Positions 1 to 7,370 of a stretch of DNA of 11,410 nucleotides are shown in pieces (the first letter of the stretch is position 1; each line of letters starts with the position of its first letter). Origin of the DNA: Accumulibacter sp. (GTDB taxonomy: Bacteria > Pseudomonadota > Gammaproteobacteria > Burkholderiales > Rhodocyclaceae). The notes under the pieces were generated by a model, which saw nothing but the letters and a program-made list of their open reading frames with translations, did no database searches and had not been told where the DNA came from. The DNA lies in the NCBI GenBank assembly GCA_003538495.1, contig DPSD01000723.1, positions 1 through 11,410 of the forward strand, given 5' to 3'. The position numbers were made by a program, and so were the translations under genes.

Positions 1-2
1 GC

Positions 3-95
3 GCGGCCGCTCCCCGCCCGCTGCCTCGCGCCGCCGACGCTGCTCGCGACCGCACGCCGCGCGCGCTGGCGGGCCAGGGGAGCCAGGGTCGATGA
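3..95 (+). CDS. Possible 3' tail of an upstream gene (5' end outside window)
   Basis: One frame is open from the left edge of the window to a TGA at 93-95, giving about 30 residues rich in Ala, Arg and Pro and ending in GQGSQGR. The stop overlaps the ATG of the next gene as ATGA, the usual sign of translational coupling in a bacterial operon. The tail matches no family I recognise, and in DNA this GC-rich a 90-base open frame can be chance. The overlap is the main argument. If real, the gene is the upstream operon partner of the AsmA-family protein. Confidence 0.35.
   Translation, partial: AAAPRPLPRAADAARDRTPRALAGQGSQGR
76..82 (+). promoter_or_regulatory. Ribosome binding site of the AsmA-family gene
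   Basis: AGGGGAG lies 9 bases before the ATG at 92 and supports that start codon, which is also where the AsmA N-terminal signature begins. Confidence 0.55.
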
Positions 96-2473
96 CAGAT
101 GCGAGCCGCCGCGTCCTGATCATGATCGCCGCCGTGGCGGTGTTTCTGGTGCTTGCCGCGGCCATCGCCATCGCGCTGATCGATGTCAACCATTACAAAC
201 CGCAGATCGAACAGGCGGTCAAGACGCACACTGGTCGAACGCTTCGACTCCAGGGTGATCTCGGGCTTTCGATCGTTCCCGCGCTCGGGATCACGCTGCC
301 GGCCAGCAGCTTGTCGGTCCGGGGCAGCGAAGCGGAGTTCGTCAGCTTCGCGTCGGCGCGGGTCACGATCGCCCTGCTGCCCTTGCTGCGCCAAGCCATC
401 GTCGTGGAATCGATCGACGTCGTGCAAGCCCGGGCGACCCTGGTCCGGCACCGGGACGGCAGCATCCGCGTCGACGACGCGCCTGACCAACCCGCGGCAG
501 CAACCGCGCCGGAGGCCCCGGCACACCCCGCGGAGGGGACCGCGGCCGGCGGCGAGTCGGCGAATTGGGAAGTCGGTCGCTTGCTGCTCAGCGACGCGAC
601 GATCACGCTCCGCGACGAAACCGGCGGGCAGACGATGACGCTGTCGGCCATCAAGCTGGAGACCGGCCGGCTGGCGCCAAGAAGCAGCCTGCCGCTTTCC
701 TTGGCAGGCCACCTGGAATCGACCTCGCACAAGCTGGCGGGCGAGATCGAACTGACGACGAAGGTAGACCTTGATCTGGCCGCGTCGGCTGTTGCCGCGA
801 CCGACCTCAAGCTCAGCTTCGCGGGGACGCGCGAGCAGCAGCCCTTGCGCACGTCGATCACCGCCGGCCGCCTGTCGCGGCAGGGCGAGGCGATCAGCGC
901 CGCGCAAATCAGCGTCCGGGCCGACGGAAAGCGCGCAACCGACGACTGGACGATGGCGGCCAGCAGCACGGGGTTCACCTTCGACAAGGAGGTGATGAGC
1001 AGTGCAGCGATCGAAGCCAGCGCCTCTCTGGCCGGCGCGCAGGCGGGCGCACCGTCAGTTGACGGGCACCTCACGCTCGACGGCGTCAATGGCTCGGCAG
1101 CGTCGATGCGCGCCGAGCAGTTGGTGCTCACCGCCCGCCGCCGCGATGGCGCGGGGAAGCTGCAGGCGCGGCTGGCGGGTCCGCTCAGCGCGAGCATCGA
1201 CGACTGGACGCTGGCGATGCAGCGATTCGATGGCCAGATCACCATTGAAGATCCCTTGCTGCCGGAAGGAAAAGCGCAGCTCGCGCTTGCCGGCGCCATG
1301 CAGATCGATGCCAGGCAAGAACGGATCGACCTGCGTCTGGCGTCCAGCGCGACCGATGCCCGCTTGAAGGGGACCATCCAGATCAAGGGCTTCGGGAAAC
1401 CCGAGATCGGCTTTGAAGTCGACGCCGAGCGACTCGATGTGGACCGTTTCCTGCCGCGTACCCGGCCGGTGGCTGGCAAGGCTCCGCAGGTGGCGGGCGG
1501 CATTGCCGGTCAGGCAGGCACGGCGGCAACAACGGAGGCAGCCACGAGGGCTGCCCCCACGGATTCGGTTCCGGCTCTGGCGTCGGATCCGGCGTCGGCG
1601 CTGGCCGATCCGGGCGTCGACTGGTCGCCTTGGCGCGCTCTGCGGCTCGACGGCAGGCTGCAGATCGGGCAACTGCAGGCGCGCGGCATCAAGGCCAGCG
1701 CTGTCCGCGCCAGGGTGCGCAGCGCGCCGGGCCGCAACACGATCGGGCCGGCGAGCGCGCAGCTCTACGGCGGCACGGCGAGCGGCGGCTTGACCCTGGA
1801 TGCGCAGGACAAGCGTATGGCCCTGAATCTGACGCTGACCAATGTCGAACTCGGCGCGCTGGCGCGCGACGCCTGGAACCGCAACGACCTGAGCGGACGA
1901 GGCAACATCGAGCTGGCGCTGACCACCGGTGGCCGGTCGCGGACCGAGATGACTCGCAACGCAACAGGAACGGCGGCTTTCGCCTTGCGCGACTATGCGC
2001 TGGTCGGCATCGACCTGTCGGCGGTGCTGGGCCAGGTCAAGGGAGCCCTGACCGGCGGCGGGACGCAGTCCGGCAAGATCGACCGATCCAAGCGCACGGT
2101 GTTGTCGCGCCTGACCGGCACCATCACGCTCGCCGACGGCGTTGCGCGCAACGACGACCTCGAAGGCGCAGCGGCACAGCTCGGGCTGCTGGGGCGCGGC
2201 CAGTTCGACCTGCTGTCGAACAACCTGGATTACACCCTGCGCGTGACGGTGACCGCCAATCCGGTCCAGAACTCGAAGCTGCTGACGGCACTGGTCGGGA
2301 TCACGGTTCCGGTGCACGTCAGCGGCCGATCGGATGACCTGCGCTACTCGATCAGCCTGACCGATGTCGCGGCCGATGCCATTGCCCGTCGCGGCTTTGG
2401 CGTCGGCGCGACGGTTATCGAAGAGGCCGAAGGCTTTCTTGGCAGGATCCTGGGCCGCGGCAGGAAGAAGTGA
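92..2473 (+). CDS. AsmA family protein (inner-membrane anchored, large periplasmic region)
   Basis: 793 residues. The N-terminus is a short basic stretch followed by one hydrophobic segment (about residues 8-31) and then the hallmark AsmA sequence DVNHYKPQIEQAV and a LRLQGDLGLS stretch at about 32-60. Two Ala/Pro-rich low-complexity linkers are visible at about 131-157 and 460-510. The C-terminal part (about 515-745), with LRLDGRLQIGQLQARG, a YGGTASG motif and GRGNIELALTTGGRS, is the conserved AsmA_2-type region. The protein ends in a basic GRGRKK tail. AsmA-like proteins are known as envelope proteins of the bridge-like (TamB/YhdP-related) group linked to outer-membrane assembly and lipid transport between membranes; the exact cargo here is unknown. 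It is a full-length member, somewhat longer than E. coli AsmA because of the linkers. No symbol is given because this family has several paralogues per genome. Confidence 0.9.
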   Translation: MTDASRRVLIMIAAVAVFLVLAAAIAIALIDVNHYKPQIEQAVKTHTGRTLRLQGDLGLSIVPALGITLPASSLSVRGSEAEFVSFASARVTIALLPLLRQAIVVESIDVVQARATLVRHRDGSIRVDDAPDQPAAATAPEAPAHPAEGTAAGGESANWEVGRLLLSDATITLRDETGGQTMTLSAIKLETGRLAPRSSLPLSLAGHLESTSHKLAGEIELTTKVDLDLAASAVAATDLKLSFAGTREQQPLRTSITAGRLSRQGEAISAAQISVRADGKRATDDWTMAASSTGFTFDKEVMSSAAIEASASLAGAQAGAPSVDGHLTLDGVNGSAASMRAEQLVLTARRRDGAGKLQARLAGPLSASIDDWTLAMQRFDGQITIEDPLLPEGKAQLALAGAMQIDARQERIDLRLASSATDARLKGTIQIKGFGKPEIGFEVDAERLDVDRFLPRTRPVAGKAPQVAGGIAGQAGTAATTEAATRAAPTDSVPALASDPASALADPGVDWSPWRALRLDGRLQIGQLQARGIKASAVRARVRSAPGRNTIGPASAQLYGGTASGGLTLDAQDKRMALNLTLTNVELGALARDAWNRNDLSGRGNIELALTTGGRSRTEMTRNATGTAAFALRDYALVGIDLSAVLGQVKGALTGGGTQSGKIDRSKRTVLSRLTGTITLADGVARNDDLEGAAAQLGLLGRGQFDLLSNNLDYTLRVTVTANPVQNSKLLTALVGITVPVHVSGRSDDLRYSISLTDVAADAIARRGFGVGATVIEEAEGFLGRILGRGRKK

Positions 2474-2515
2474 GCGCCGCAGCGGCCAGGGGCTGACGAC
2501 AGCCTGCGTCAGGTC

Positions 2516-2605
2516 ATGCTCGGCGACGACCGGCTGCTCGAAGTCGCCGTCGGTCGTTTGCCTCAGCCCGAGGAGACGCCCCTGGCTGCTTCCGGCGGGC
2601 GGTAG
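2516..2605 (+). CDS. Possible 29-residue small ORF or degenerate in-frame extension after AsmA
   Basis: The reading frame of the AsmA gene remains open for 43 sense codons after its TGA and ends at TAG 2603-2605. An ATG at 2516 would give a 29-residue peptide beginning MLGDDRLLEVAVGRL. Third codon positions in this stretch are mostly G or C, as in real genes of this window. Against it, there is no good Shine-Dalgarno before 2516 and no recognisable family. It could be a small protein, a former C-terminal part of a gene, or chance. Confidence 0.2.
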   Translation: MLGDDRLLEVAVGRLPQPEETPLAASGGR

Positions 2606-2652
2606 TCGATCGGCAATCGGGACCGGCTAAAGATCGAGGAAAGGCCAACCCA

Positions 2653-2681
2653 TTGCGGCTGGCGAATGATCAACGCACAAT
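2653..2681 (+). promoter_or_regulatory. Weak candidate sigma70-type promoter for the caspase-like gene
   Basis: TTGCGG at 2653-2658 and CACAAT at 2676-2681 are separated by a 17-base spacer, about 65 bases before the start codon of the caspase-like gene. Each hexamer matches only 3-4 of 6 consensus bases, so this rests mainly on spacing and position. Confidence 0.25.
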
Positions 2682-2732
2682 GCGGTGGCGACCGATGCCG
2701 CACCGTCGCGTATTCCTTTTTCTGCGGCTTTG

Positions 2733-2740
2733 AGAGGAGA
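2733..2740 (+). promoter_or_regulatory. Ribosome binding site fixing the caspase-like start at 2747
   Basis: AGAGGAGA sits 6 bases before ATG 2747. An upstream in-frame ATG at 2666 would add 27 residues without homology and has no comparable site, so 2747 is preferred. Confidence 0.7.
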
Positions 2741-2746
2741 CAAGCC

Positions 2747-3616
2747 ATGGCTTCGAAGAAAGCCCTTTTCGTGGGCATCAACAAGTTTGCCGGTTATCCG
2801 CAGTTCGCGCTCAATGGCTGCGTCAACGACGCCAAGGACATGGCGGCGCTGTACAAGGATCTGCTTGGTTTCACGAGCAGTGAAATGGCCACCCTCACCG
2901 ACGCGCAGGCGACCAAGGCCAACATCATGGCCAGGCTGACGACGATGGTCGCCGACGCCAAAGCGGGCAAGCTCGACTATCTGGTGTTCAGCCTGTCATC
3001 GCACGGCACCCAGATGAACGACACCAGCGGCGACGAGCCCGATGGCAAGGACGAAGCCTTCGTACCCTACGACATTGCCGAAAAGAGCGGCGCGTGGGAC
3101 CCGGACCACATCATCTGCGACGATGAACTGCACGATCTTTTTGCGCAACTGCCGGCCAATGTCCTGCTTGAAGTCTATCTCGATACCTGCCACAGCGGCA
3201 CCGGCCTGCGTGGCGCCGAATTCGGTCTGCACGCGCCGAAGGCCCGCTTCGTCGCGCCGCCGGATCACGAGTTCGACCAGAAGCCCGCCAGGATGCGTGG
3301 CTTCACGCTCAACGCAGCTCCCTCGGATGCTGGCAAGGAAGAATCCGCCAGCGCCCGCAAGGCCGCCGTCGCCGGCGCACACCACCTGCTATGGACGGGC
3401 TGCAAGGCCAACCAGACAAGTGCCGACGCCTACTTCAACGGTCGTTACAACGGCGCCTTCACCTATTATTTTGTCAAGGTGATGCGCGATAGCCAAAACA
3501 AGCTTTCGCGCAAGAAGGTCATCGCCAAGATGCGAACGCTGATGAAGAGCAGTTTCGCGCAAACGCCACAGCTGGAAGGCAACGCCACCAACCGTGGCCA
3601 GGCGATCGCCTACTGA
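2747..3616 (+). CDS. Caspase-like cysteine peptidase (peptidase C14, orthocaspase/metacaspase type)
   Basis: 289 residues from the RBS-supported ATG. The protein opens with KKALFVGINKF and NGCVNDAKDM, the first strand and helix of the caspase fold. The catalytic dyad is visible: His86 in SLSSHGTQ and Cys148 in YLDTCHSGTG, with Asp146 in the DxC position that forms the basic P1 pocket of metacaspases. DGKDEAFVPYD (about 100-109) is another family signature. A p10-like part follows from about residue 211 (HHLLWTGCKANQTS, NGAFTYYFVKVM). The 170-208 linker carries Lys/Arg-rich spots where a metacaspase could self-process. There is no signal peptide, membrane segment or extra effector or repeat domain, so it is a minimal, probably cytoplasmic enzyme. 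Known relatives cleave after Arg or Lys; substrate and role are unknown here. Neighbours (AsmA upstream, decarboxylase downstream) do not suggest a partner. Confidence 0.88.
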   Translation: MASKKALFVGINKFAGYPQFALNGCVNDAKDMAALYKDLLGFTSSEMATLTDAQATKANIMARLTTMVADAKAGKLDYLVFSLSSHGTQMNDTSGDEPDGKDEAFVPYDIAEKSGAWDPDHIICDDELHDLFAQLPANVLLEVYLDTCHSGTGLRGAEFGLHAPKARFVAPPDHEFDQKPARMRGFTLNAAPSDAGKEESASARKAAVAGAHHLLWTGCKANQTSADAYFNGRYNGAFTYYFVKVMRDSQNKLSRKKVIAKMRTLMKSSFAQTPQLEGNATNRGQAIAY

Positions 3617-3710
3617 CCAGAGCAGGCCGCCGAGGGTCTCACGTTTTCGCTGGTGCGTCTGATGGAATCGCACCCGCGCCGGCGCGCCACCCTACCCTGT
3701 GTCCCTTTCC

Positions 3711-3716
3711 GAGGAG
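3711..3716 (+). promoter_or_regulatory. Ribosome binding site fixing the decarboxylase start at 3725
   Basis: GAGGAG lies 8 bases before ATG 3725. The earlier in-frame ATG at 3653 lacks such a site and would add 24 Arg/Pro-rich residues with no family resemblance. Confidence 0.65.
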
Positions 3717-3724
3717 CTTCGCGC

Positions 3725-5155
3725 ATGCGCTCAGAAAGCAGTTCGACAGCCGCCGCAGTAACGGAACAAGCGCTGGTACGAGCACACGCGCTGGCCAGCG
3801 CCTTTCTCCAGTCCTTGCCCGAGCGCCCAGTCGCTGCTCTGCCGTCCCCGGACGAAATGGCGGCGGCGCTCGACGAACCGCTTCCGGAAGCCGGCTGCGA
3901 CCCCGCCGCGGCAATTGACGAATGGTTCGCGCGCGCCGAACGCGGCATCACCGCGTCGCCAGGGCCCCGCTTTTTCGGCTTCGTGACCGGTGGCGTAACG
4001 CCAGCGGCGCTCGCCGGCGACTGGCTGGCGTCGGCGATCGACCAGAACGCCGGGCTGTGGGCGAGCAGCCCGGCGGCGGCGCAAACCGAACTGGTCGTCC
4101 TGCGCTGGCTCAAGGAACTCTTTGGCTTGCCGGCGGACTGGGCCGGCGCGCTGACCAGTGGCGCGACGATGGCCAACCTCGTCGGCCTCATCGCCGCGCG
4201 GCAATGGGCCGGCCGGCAACTCGGCTTCGACGCCGCCGGCGATGGGCTGGCCGGTCAGCCACCGATCCCGGTGGTATCGAGCACCGAGATCCACCTCAGC
4301 GCCGTCAAGTGCCTCGGGACGCTCGGCCTCGGCCGCAATCAGCTGCGCAAGGCGGCCGCCCCGGGTGGCTCGGTCGACATCGCGGCGATGGCCGCCCTGC
4401 TGCGCGAGGTCGCCGGACCGGTGATCATCGTCGGCAACGCGGCGGAGGTAAACACCGGCCAGTTCGACGACATCGCCGCGCTTGCCGACCTGCGCGACGC
4501 GCACCCGGGTGGCGCCTGGCTGCACGTGGACGGTGCCTTCGGGCTTTTCGCCAGCGCATCGCCCCGCTTCGCGCATCTCGGCCGTGGCATCGAGCGCGCC
4601 GACTCGGTGGCCTCGGACGCCCACAAGTGGCTCAACGTGCCGTATGACAGCGGCTTCGCCTTCGTCCGGGACGCGGCAATCCTGCGCGAGGCCTTCGCCG
4701 CCGGCGGTGCCTACGTCCTCGGCAGCGCCGGCTGGGACCCCTTCACGCACGTTCCCGAAATGTCGCGCCGGTTCCGCGGACTGGCCGCCTGGTGCGCGCT
4801 CAAGGCCTTTGGTCGCCAGGGCTACCGGGCGGTCGTCGAGCGCTGCGTGGACAACGCCGCCGCCTTCGCACGGTGGGTCGAGACCACTCCCGGCATCGAA
4901 CTGATGAATCCCGCAGCGCTCAACATCGTCTGCTTTCGCATCCTTGGCCGGGGACGCGACGAAGCGGCGACCGATGAACTCAATCGGACGGCGGTTCGCG
5001 CGATCCAGGGCGACGGCCGCGCCTTCGTCACCGGAACGGTCTGGAATGGCCACGCCGCGATTCGCGCCGCGTTCGACAACTGGCAAACCACGCTCGACGA
5101 CGTCGCACTGCTCCAGGGAGCCGTCGCCGACGTGACCAGATCGCTCTCGGGCTGA
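3725..5155 (+). CDS. PLP-dependent group II decarboxylase family protein
   Basis: 476 residues, the usual length for the aromatic-amino-acid/glutamate decarboxylase superfamily (fold type I). Visible landmarks: PRFFGFVTGGVTP (about 81-93), the phosphate-binding LTSGATMANL (143-152), the ring-stacking His190 in STEIHLSAVK, Asp269 in WLHVDGAFG that would pair with the pyridine nitrogen, and the Schiff-base Lys301 in ASDAHKWLNVPYDSG. All catalytic residues appear intact. The family removes the alpha-carboxyl of an amino acid; some members do aldolase or transaminase-like chemistry, and the sequence alone does not reveal the substrate. No signal peptide, so cytoplasmic. It starts 108 bases after the caspase-like gene on the same strand, too loosely spaced to claim an operon. 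Confidence 0.88.
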   Translation: MRSESSSTAAAVTEQALVRAHALASAFLQSLPERPVAALPSPDEMAAALDEPLPEAGCDPAAAIDEWFARAERGITASPGPRFFGFVTGGVTPAALAGDWLASAIDQNAGLWASSPAAAQTELVVLRWLKELFGLPADWAGALTSGATMANLVGLIAARQWAGRQLGFDAAGDGLAGQPPIPVVSSTEIHLSAVKCLGTLGLGRNQLRKAAAPGGSVDIAAMAALLREVAGPVIIVGNAAEVNTGQFDDIAALADLRDAHPGGAWLHVDGAFGLFASASPRFAHLGRGIERADSVASDAHKWLNVPYDSGFAFVRDAAILREAFAAGGAYVLGSAGWDPFTHVPEMSRRFRGLAAWCALKAFGRQGYRAVVERCVDNAAAFARWVETTPGIELMNPAALNIVCFRILGRGRDEAATDELNRTAVRAIQGDGRAFVTGTVWNGHAAIRAAFDNWQTTLDDVALLQGAVADVTRSLSG

Positions 5156-5199
5156 ACGGGCATTGACCGCTGACGACAAGAACCGGCACGGCCTGCCGC

Positions 5200-5213
5200 G
5201 GCGGCGAACCGCC
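5200..5213 (+). other. Small GC-rich hairpin in the gap after the decarboxylase gene
   Basis: GGCGG-CGAA-CCGCC forms a 5-bp stem with a four-base loop about 45 bases downstream of the decarboxylase stop. There is no run of T after it, so it is not a standard intrinsic terminator; it may still pause polymerase or be chance in GC-rich DNA. Confidence 0.2.
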
Positions 5214-5283
5214 TTGCGGGCGGGTGGCACGGAACGTCTGCGCAGCGGAAGACCGCTGAGACCGATCGTCCTCCCCAGCGGCC

Positions 5284-5298
5284 CTTGCGAAAGGCAAG
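5284..5298 (+). promoter_or_regulatory. Hairpin over the ribosome binding site of the diguanylate cyclase gene
   Basis: CTTGC (5284-5288) and GCAAG (5294-5298) can pair around the loop GAAAG. The most likely Shine-Dalgarno, AAAGG at 5290-5294, lies in the loop and the edge of the stem, 7 bases before ATG 5302. Such a short hairpin could modestly damp translation initiation. The pairing is read directly; the effect is inference. Confidence 0.25.
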
Positions 5299-5301
5299 CA
5301 G

Positions 5302-6852
5302 ATGCCACCGTCTCTCCTGGCTCGTAACAACCGCGCGGCGATGCTGTCGGCGGGTCAGTTGCGTCGACGCTACATCATGGCGCTATCGCTGATCGCCATG
5401 CTGACCCTCGCGACGCAAGGCGTCATGCAAGTGCTGATCGCCGACCAGAAGTACGACTCGCGCGTGGTGAACATTGCCGGCAGGCAGCGGATGCTCGGCC
5501 AGAAGATCACCAAGTTGACCCATTACCTGTCCACCGCCGAGTCGGCGGATGAACATTCGCGCTATCGCCAGGAACTTGAAGACGCCTTCAGCCTGTGGCA
5601 ACGTTCGCACGCTGGACTGCTGGCGGGCAACGCCGAGATGTGGCTTCCCGGGCGCAACAGCGACGAGGTGACCGCCCTCTTCGCAGATGTTCAACCGCAC
5701 CATGAGGCCATGGTGGCCGCCGTGCAGGCGATTTTGTCGCCCGCCGGCAACGCCACAGCGCTCGCCGAAGGCATCGCTCGCCTGAAGGAACATGAAGCGG
5801 ATTTTCTGAGCGGCATGAGTGACATCGTCAGCCGCTATGAACGTGAAGCAAACGCCAAGGTCGAGTTCGCCAGGTGGCTTGAGTTCGGGTTGATGAGCAT
5901 CACCCTGCTGGTCCTGGCGCTCACCGCCGTCTTCATCTGCGCTCCGGCAACACGGCGCATCCAGCGAGACGTTGACGAGCTCGCCGATCGCGAAGAAGAT
6001 CTGGAGCGTCTCTTCTCGGCAAGCCCAACCGCGCTGCTGCTGGTCAGCGGCGACCAGCTACGGATCTTGTACGCCAACCAGAAAGCCATCGAACTCTTTG
6101 GGCTGCCGCTGGAAGAAAGCAGCAGCGACACTCTGCGGACCTATCTGGGCACCGAGCACGAGGCCAACCGAAACTTCATCACCGGGATCAGCGCCGGTGC
6201 GAGCGTCAACGAACACGAGGTGGTGCTCGTCGACTCGCGCGGCAAGGTGTTCGAGTCGCTGGTGTCGGTTCGCGCCATCAGTTTTTCCGGGCAATCCGTT
6301 CTTGTGCTCGGGATCACCAATATCAGCGAACTCAAGAGCGCGCAACTGACGCTGGAACACTACGCCACCTTCGATGAACTGACCGGGCTGCTGAATCGAC
6401 GTACCGGCCTGATGGTGCTTGGCAAATCGATCTCGAGGCTGAAGCGGGAGGGCGGTCGGCTGACGGTCTGTTTCGTCGATCTTGATGGGCTGAAGACCAC
6501 CAACGACAACTTCGGGCACGCCGAGGGCGACTGGTTGATCAGCACCGTAGCCAGGGTGTTGACCGGAGGAATTCGCAGCAGTGACGCCGCCGTCCGGCTC
6601 GGCGGCGACGAATTCCTGCTCATTTTGCACGACTGCTCTCTCGACGAGGCCACTCGCCTGCTCGGCCGCGCCGAAATGCGTCTACAAGAAATCGCCGCGG
6701 CTGAACACAAGGCGTTCCCGATCGGCTTCAGCCATGGCCTGGCGAGCTACACGCCGGAGCGGGACCCGACGCCGGACGAGCTGATCTCGGAAGCGGACGG
6801 TCTGATGTACCAGGCGAAGCAGGAGAGGAAGCGGCGGCACGCATGCTCGTGA
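5302..6852 (+). CDS. Membrane diguanylate cyclase with PilJ-type periplasmic sensor, PAS and GGDEF domains
   Basis: 516 residues. Order: short cytoplasmic start; TM1 about 24-47; periplasmic sensor about 48-190 that opens with VNIAGRQRMLGQKITKL, the signature of the type IV pili methyl-accepting chemotaxis transducer N-terminal (PilJ_N) domain, also related to nitrate/nitrite sensors; TM2 about 192-215; a short charged coiled segment (RDVDELADREEDLERLF); PAS about 234-346 (ASPTALLLVSGDQLRILYAN); GGDEF domain about 353-510. The active-site GGDEF (434-438) is intact, and RSSD (425-428) stands exactly five residues before it, the position of the c-di-GMP inhibitory I-site. So it should make cyclic di-GMP from two GTP in response to a periplasmic signal, with product feedback. 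There is no EAL domain. The ligand is not readable from sequence. The DUF1499 gene follows after 29 bases, probably on the same transcript. An alternative ATG at 5341 is possible; 5302 is favoured by the AAAGG at 5290-5294. Confidence 0.92.
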   Translation: MPPSLLARNNRAAMLSAGQLRRRYIMALSLIAMLTLATQGVMQVLIADQKYDSRVVNIAGRQRMLGQKITKLTHYLSTAESADEHSRYRQELEDAFSLWQRSHAGLLAGNAEMWLPGRNSDEVTALFADVQPHHEAMVAAVQAILSPAGNATALAEGIARLKEHEADFLSGMSDIVSRYEREANAKVEFARWLEFGLMSITLLVLALTAVFICAPATRRIQRDVDELADREEDLERLFSASPTALLLVSGDQLRILYANQKAIELFGLPLEESSSDTLRTYLGTEHEANRNFITGISAGASVNEHEVVLVDSRGKVFESLVSVRAISFSGQSVLVLGITNISELKSAQLTLEHYATFDELTGLLNRRTGLMVLGKSISRLKREGGRLTVCFVDLDGLKTTNDNFGHAEGDWLISTVARVLTGGIRSSDAAVRLGGDEFLLILHDCSLDEATRLLGRAEMRLQEIAAAEHKAFPIGFSHGLASYTPERDPTPDELISEADGLMYQAKQERKRRHACS

Positions 6853-6865
6853 ACATCCTCTTCCC

Positions 6866-6876
6866 AAGAGGAGGAG
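6866..6876 (+). promoter_or_regulatory. Ribosome binding site fixing the DUF1499 start at 6882
   Basis: AAGAGGAGGAG, a near-perfect Shine-Dalgarno, ends 5 bases before ATG 6882. The longer in-frame ATG at 6843 overlaps the end of the cyclase gene and has no such site. Confidence 0.75.
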
Positions 6877-6881
6877 CCTGC

Positions 6882-7370
6882 ATGCAGTTCCTCAAGTGGA
6901 TCGGGATTGCCGTGGCTACGCTCGCTGCGCTGGCCTTGATCGCCGGCCAGTTCGGCCTGCTCGCGGGCACGCCTCCCGACGGCCTGGGCGTGCACCAGGG
7001 CAGACTCAAGCCACCCTCCCCAAACCCCAACAGCGTCAGCAGCCAGGCCCTGCTGTGGCCCGACCATCCCCAGCGCGAGTACGCTGAAATCGCGCCACTT
7101 GCCCTGCGCGGCGACGGGCCAGCCAGTATCTCGACGCTGCAGAGACTGTTGCAAGCGGAGCCTGGCGTGACCATCGCCGACAGCCGCGCCGACTACCTCT
7201 ACGTCCGTTACACGTCACGCCTCATGAAGTTCGTCGACGACGTCGAGTTCTGGTTCGACCCCGAGCATGCGGTCATCCAGGTGCGCTCGTCATCACGTCT
7301 CGGGCGCAGCGATTTCGGGGTCAATCGCCGGCGTATCGAAACGCTGCGCAAGAAGCTTGCGGCATCATGA
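6882..7370 (+). CDS. DUF1499 family protein with N-terminal membrane segment
   Basis: 162 residues. A hydrophobic segment at about 5-27 (WIGIAVATLAALALIAG) is an uncleaved anchor or a signal peptide. The rest has the DUF1499 landmarks: GLGVHQGRLKPPSPNPNSVSSQ (quoted in part, residues 35-54), DYLYVRYTSRLMKFVDDVEF (104-123) and QVRSSSRLGRSDFGVNR (133-149). The family is widespread in proteobacteria and in chloroplast-bearing organisms; its biochemical function is not established. The topology puts the conserved domain in the periplasm. It lies 29 bases downstream of the diguanylate cyclase gene, so co-transcription is likely, although that does not show a shared function. Its TGA overlaps the ATG of the next small ORF as ATGA. 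Confidence 0.88.
   Translation: MQFLKWIGIAVATLAALALIAGQFGLLAGTPPDGLGVHQGRLKPPSPNPNSVSSQALLWPDHPQREYAEIAPLALRGDGPASISTLQRLLQAEPGVTIADSRADYLYVRYTSRLMKFVDDVEFWFDPEHAVIQVRSSSRLGRSDFGVNRRRIETLRKKLAAS

Noticed and set aside
1540..1620. Short similar Ala/Ser/Asp-Pro segments in the AsmA gene as a tandem repeat
   Set aside because: They are low-complexity linker sequence with imperfect similarity, common in GC-rich AsmA genes.
193..2317. Two long minus-strand open frames (436 and 420 codons) opposite the AsmA gene
   Set aside because: Shadow frames of a GC-rich gene; low-complexity translations and no ribosome binding logic.
3922..4647. 241-codon plus-strand frame inside the PLP enzyme gene
   Set aside because: Arg/Ala-rich out-of-frame translation with no family pattern; the overlapping frame has the intact catalytic Lys and Asp.
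2747..5155. Caspase-like protease plus PLP enzyme as a two-gene defence or toxin system
   Set aside because: The 108-base gap, separate RBSs and no known functional link make this speculation; only conserved co-occurrence would justify it.
3731..5308. 525-codon open frame on the minus strand opposite the PLP enzyme
   Set aside because: It is the mirror of a GC-rich gene with recognisable catalytic residues on the plus strand; the minus translation is Arg/Gly-rich with no motif.
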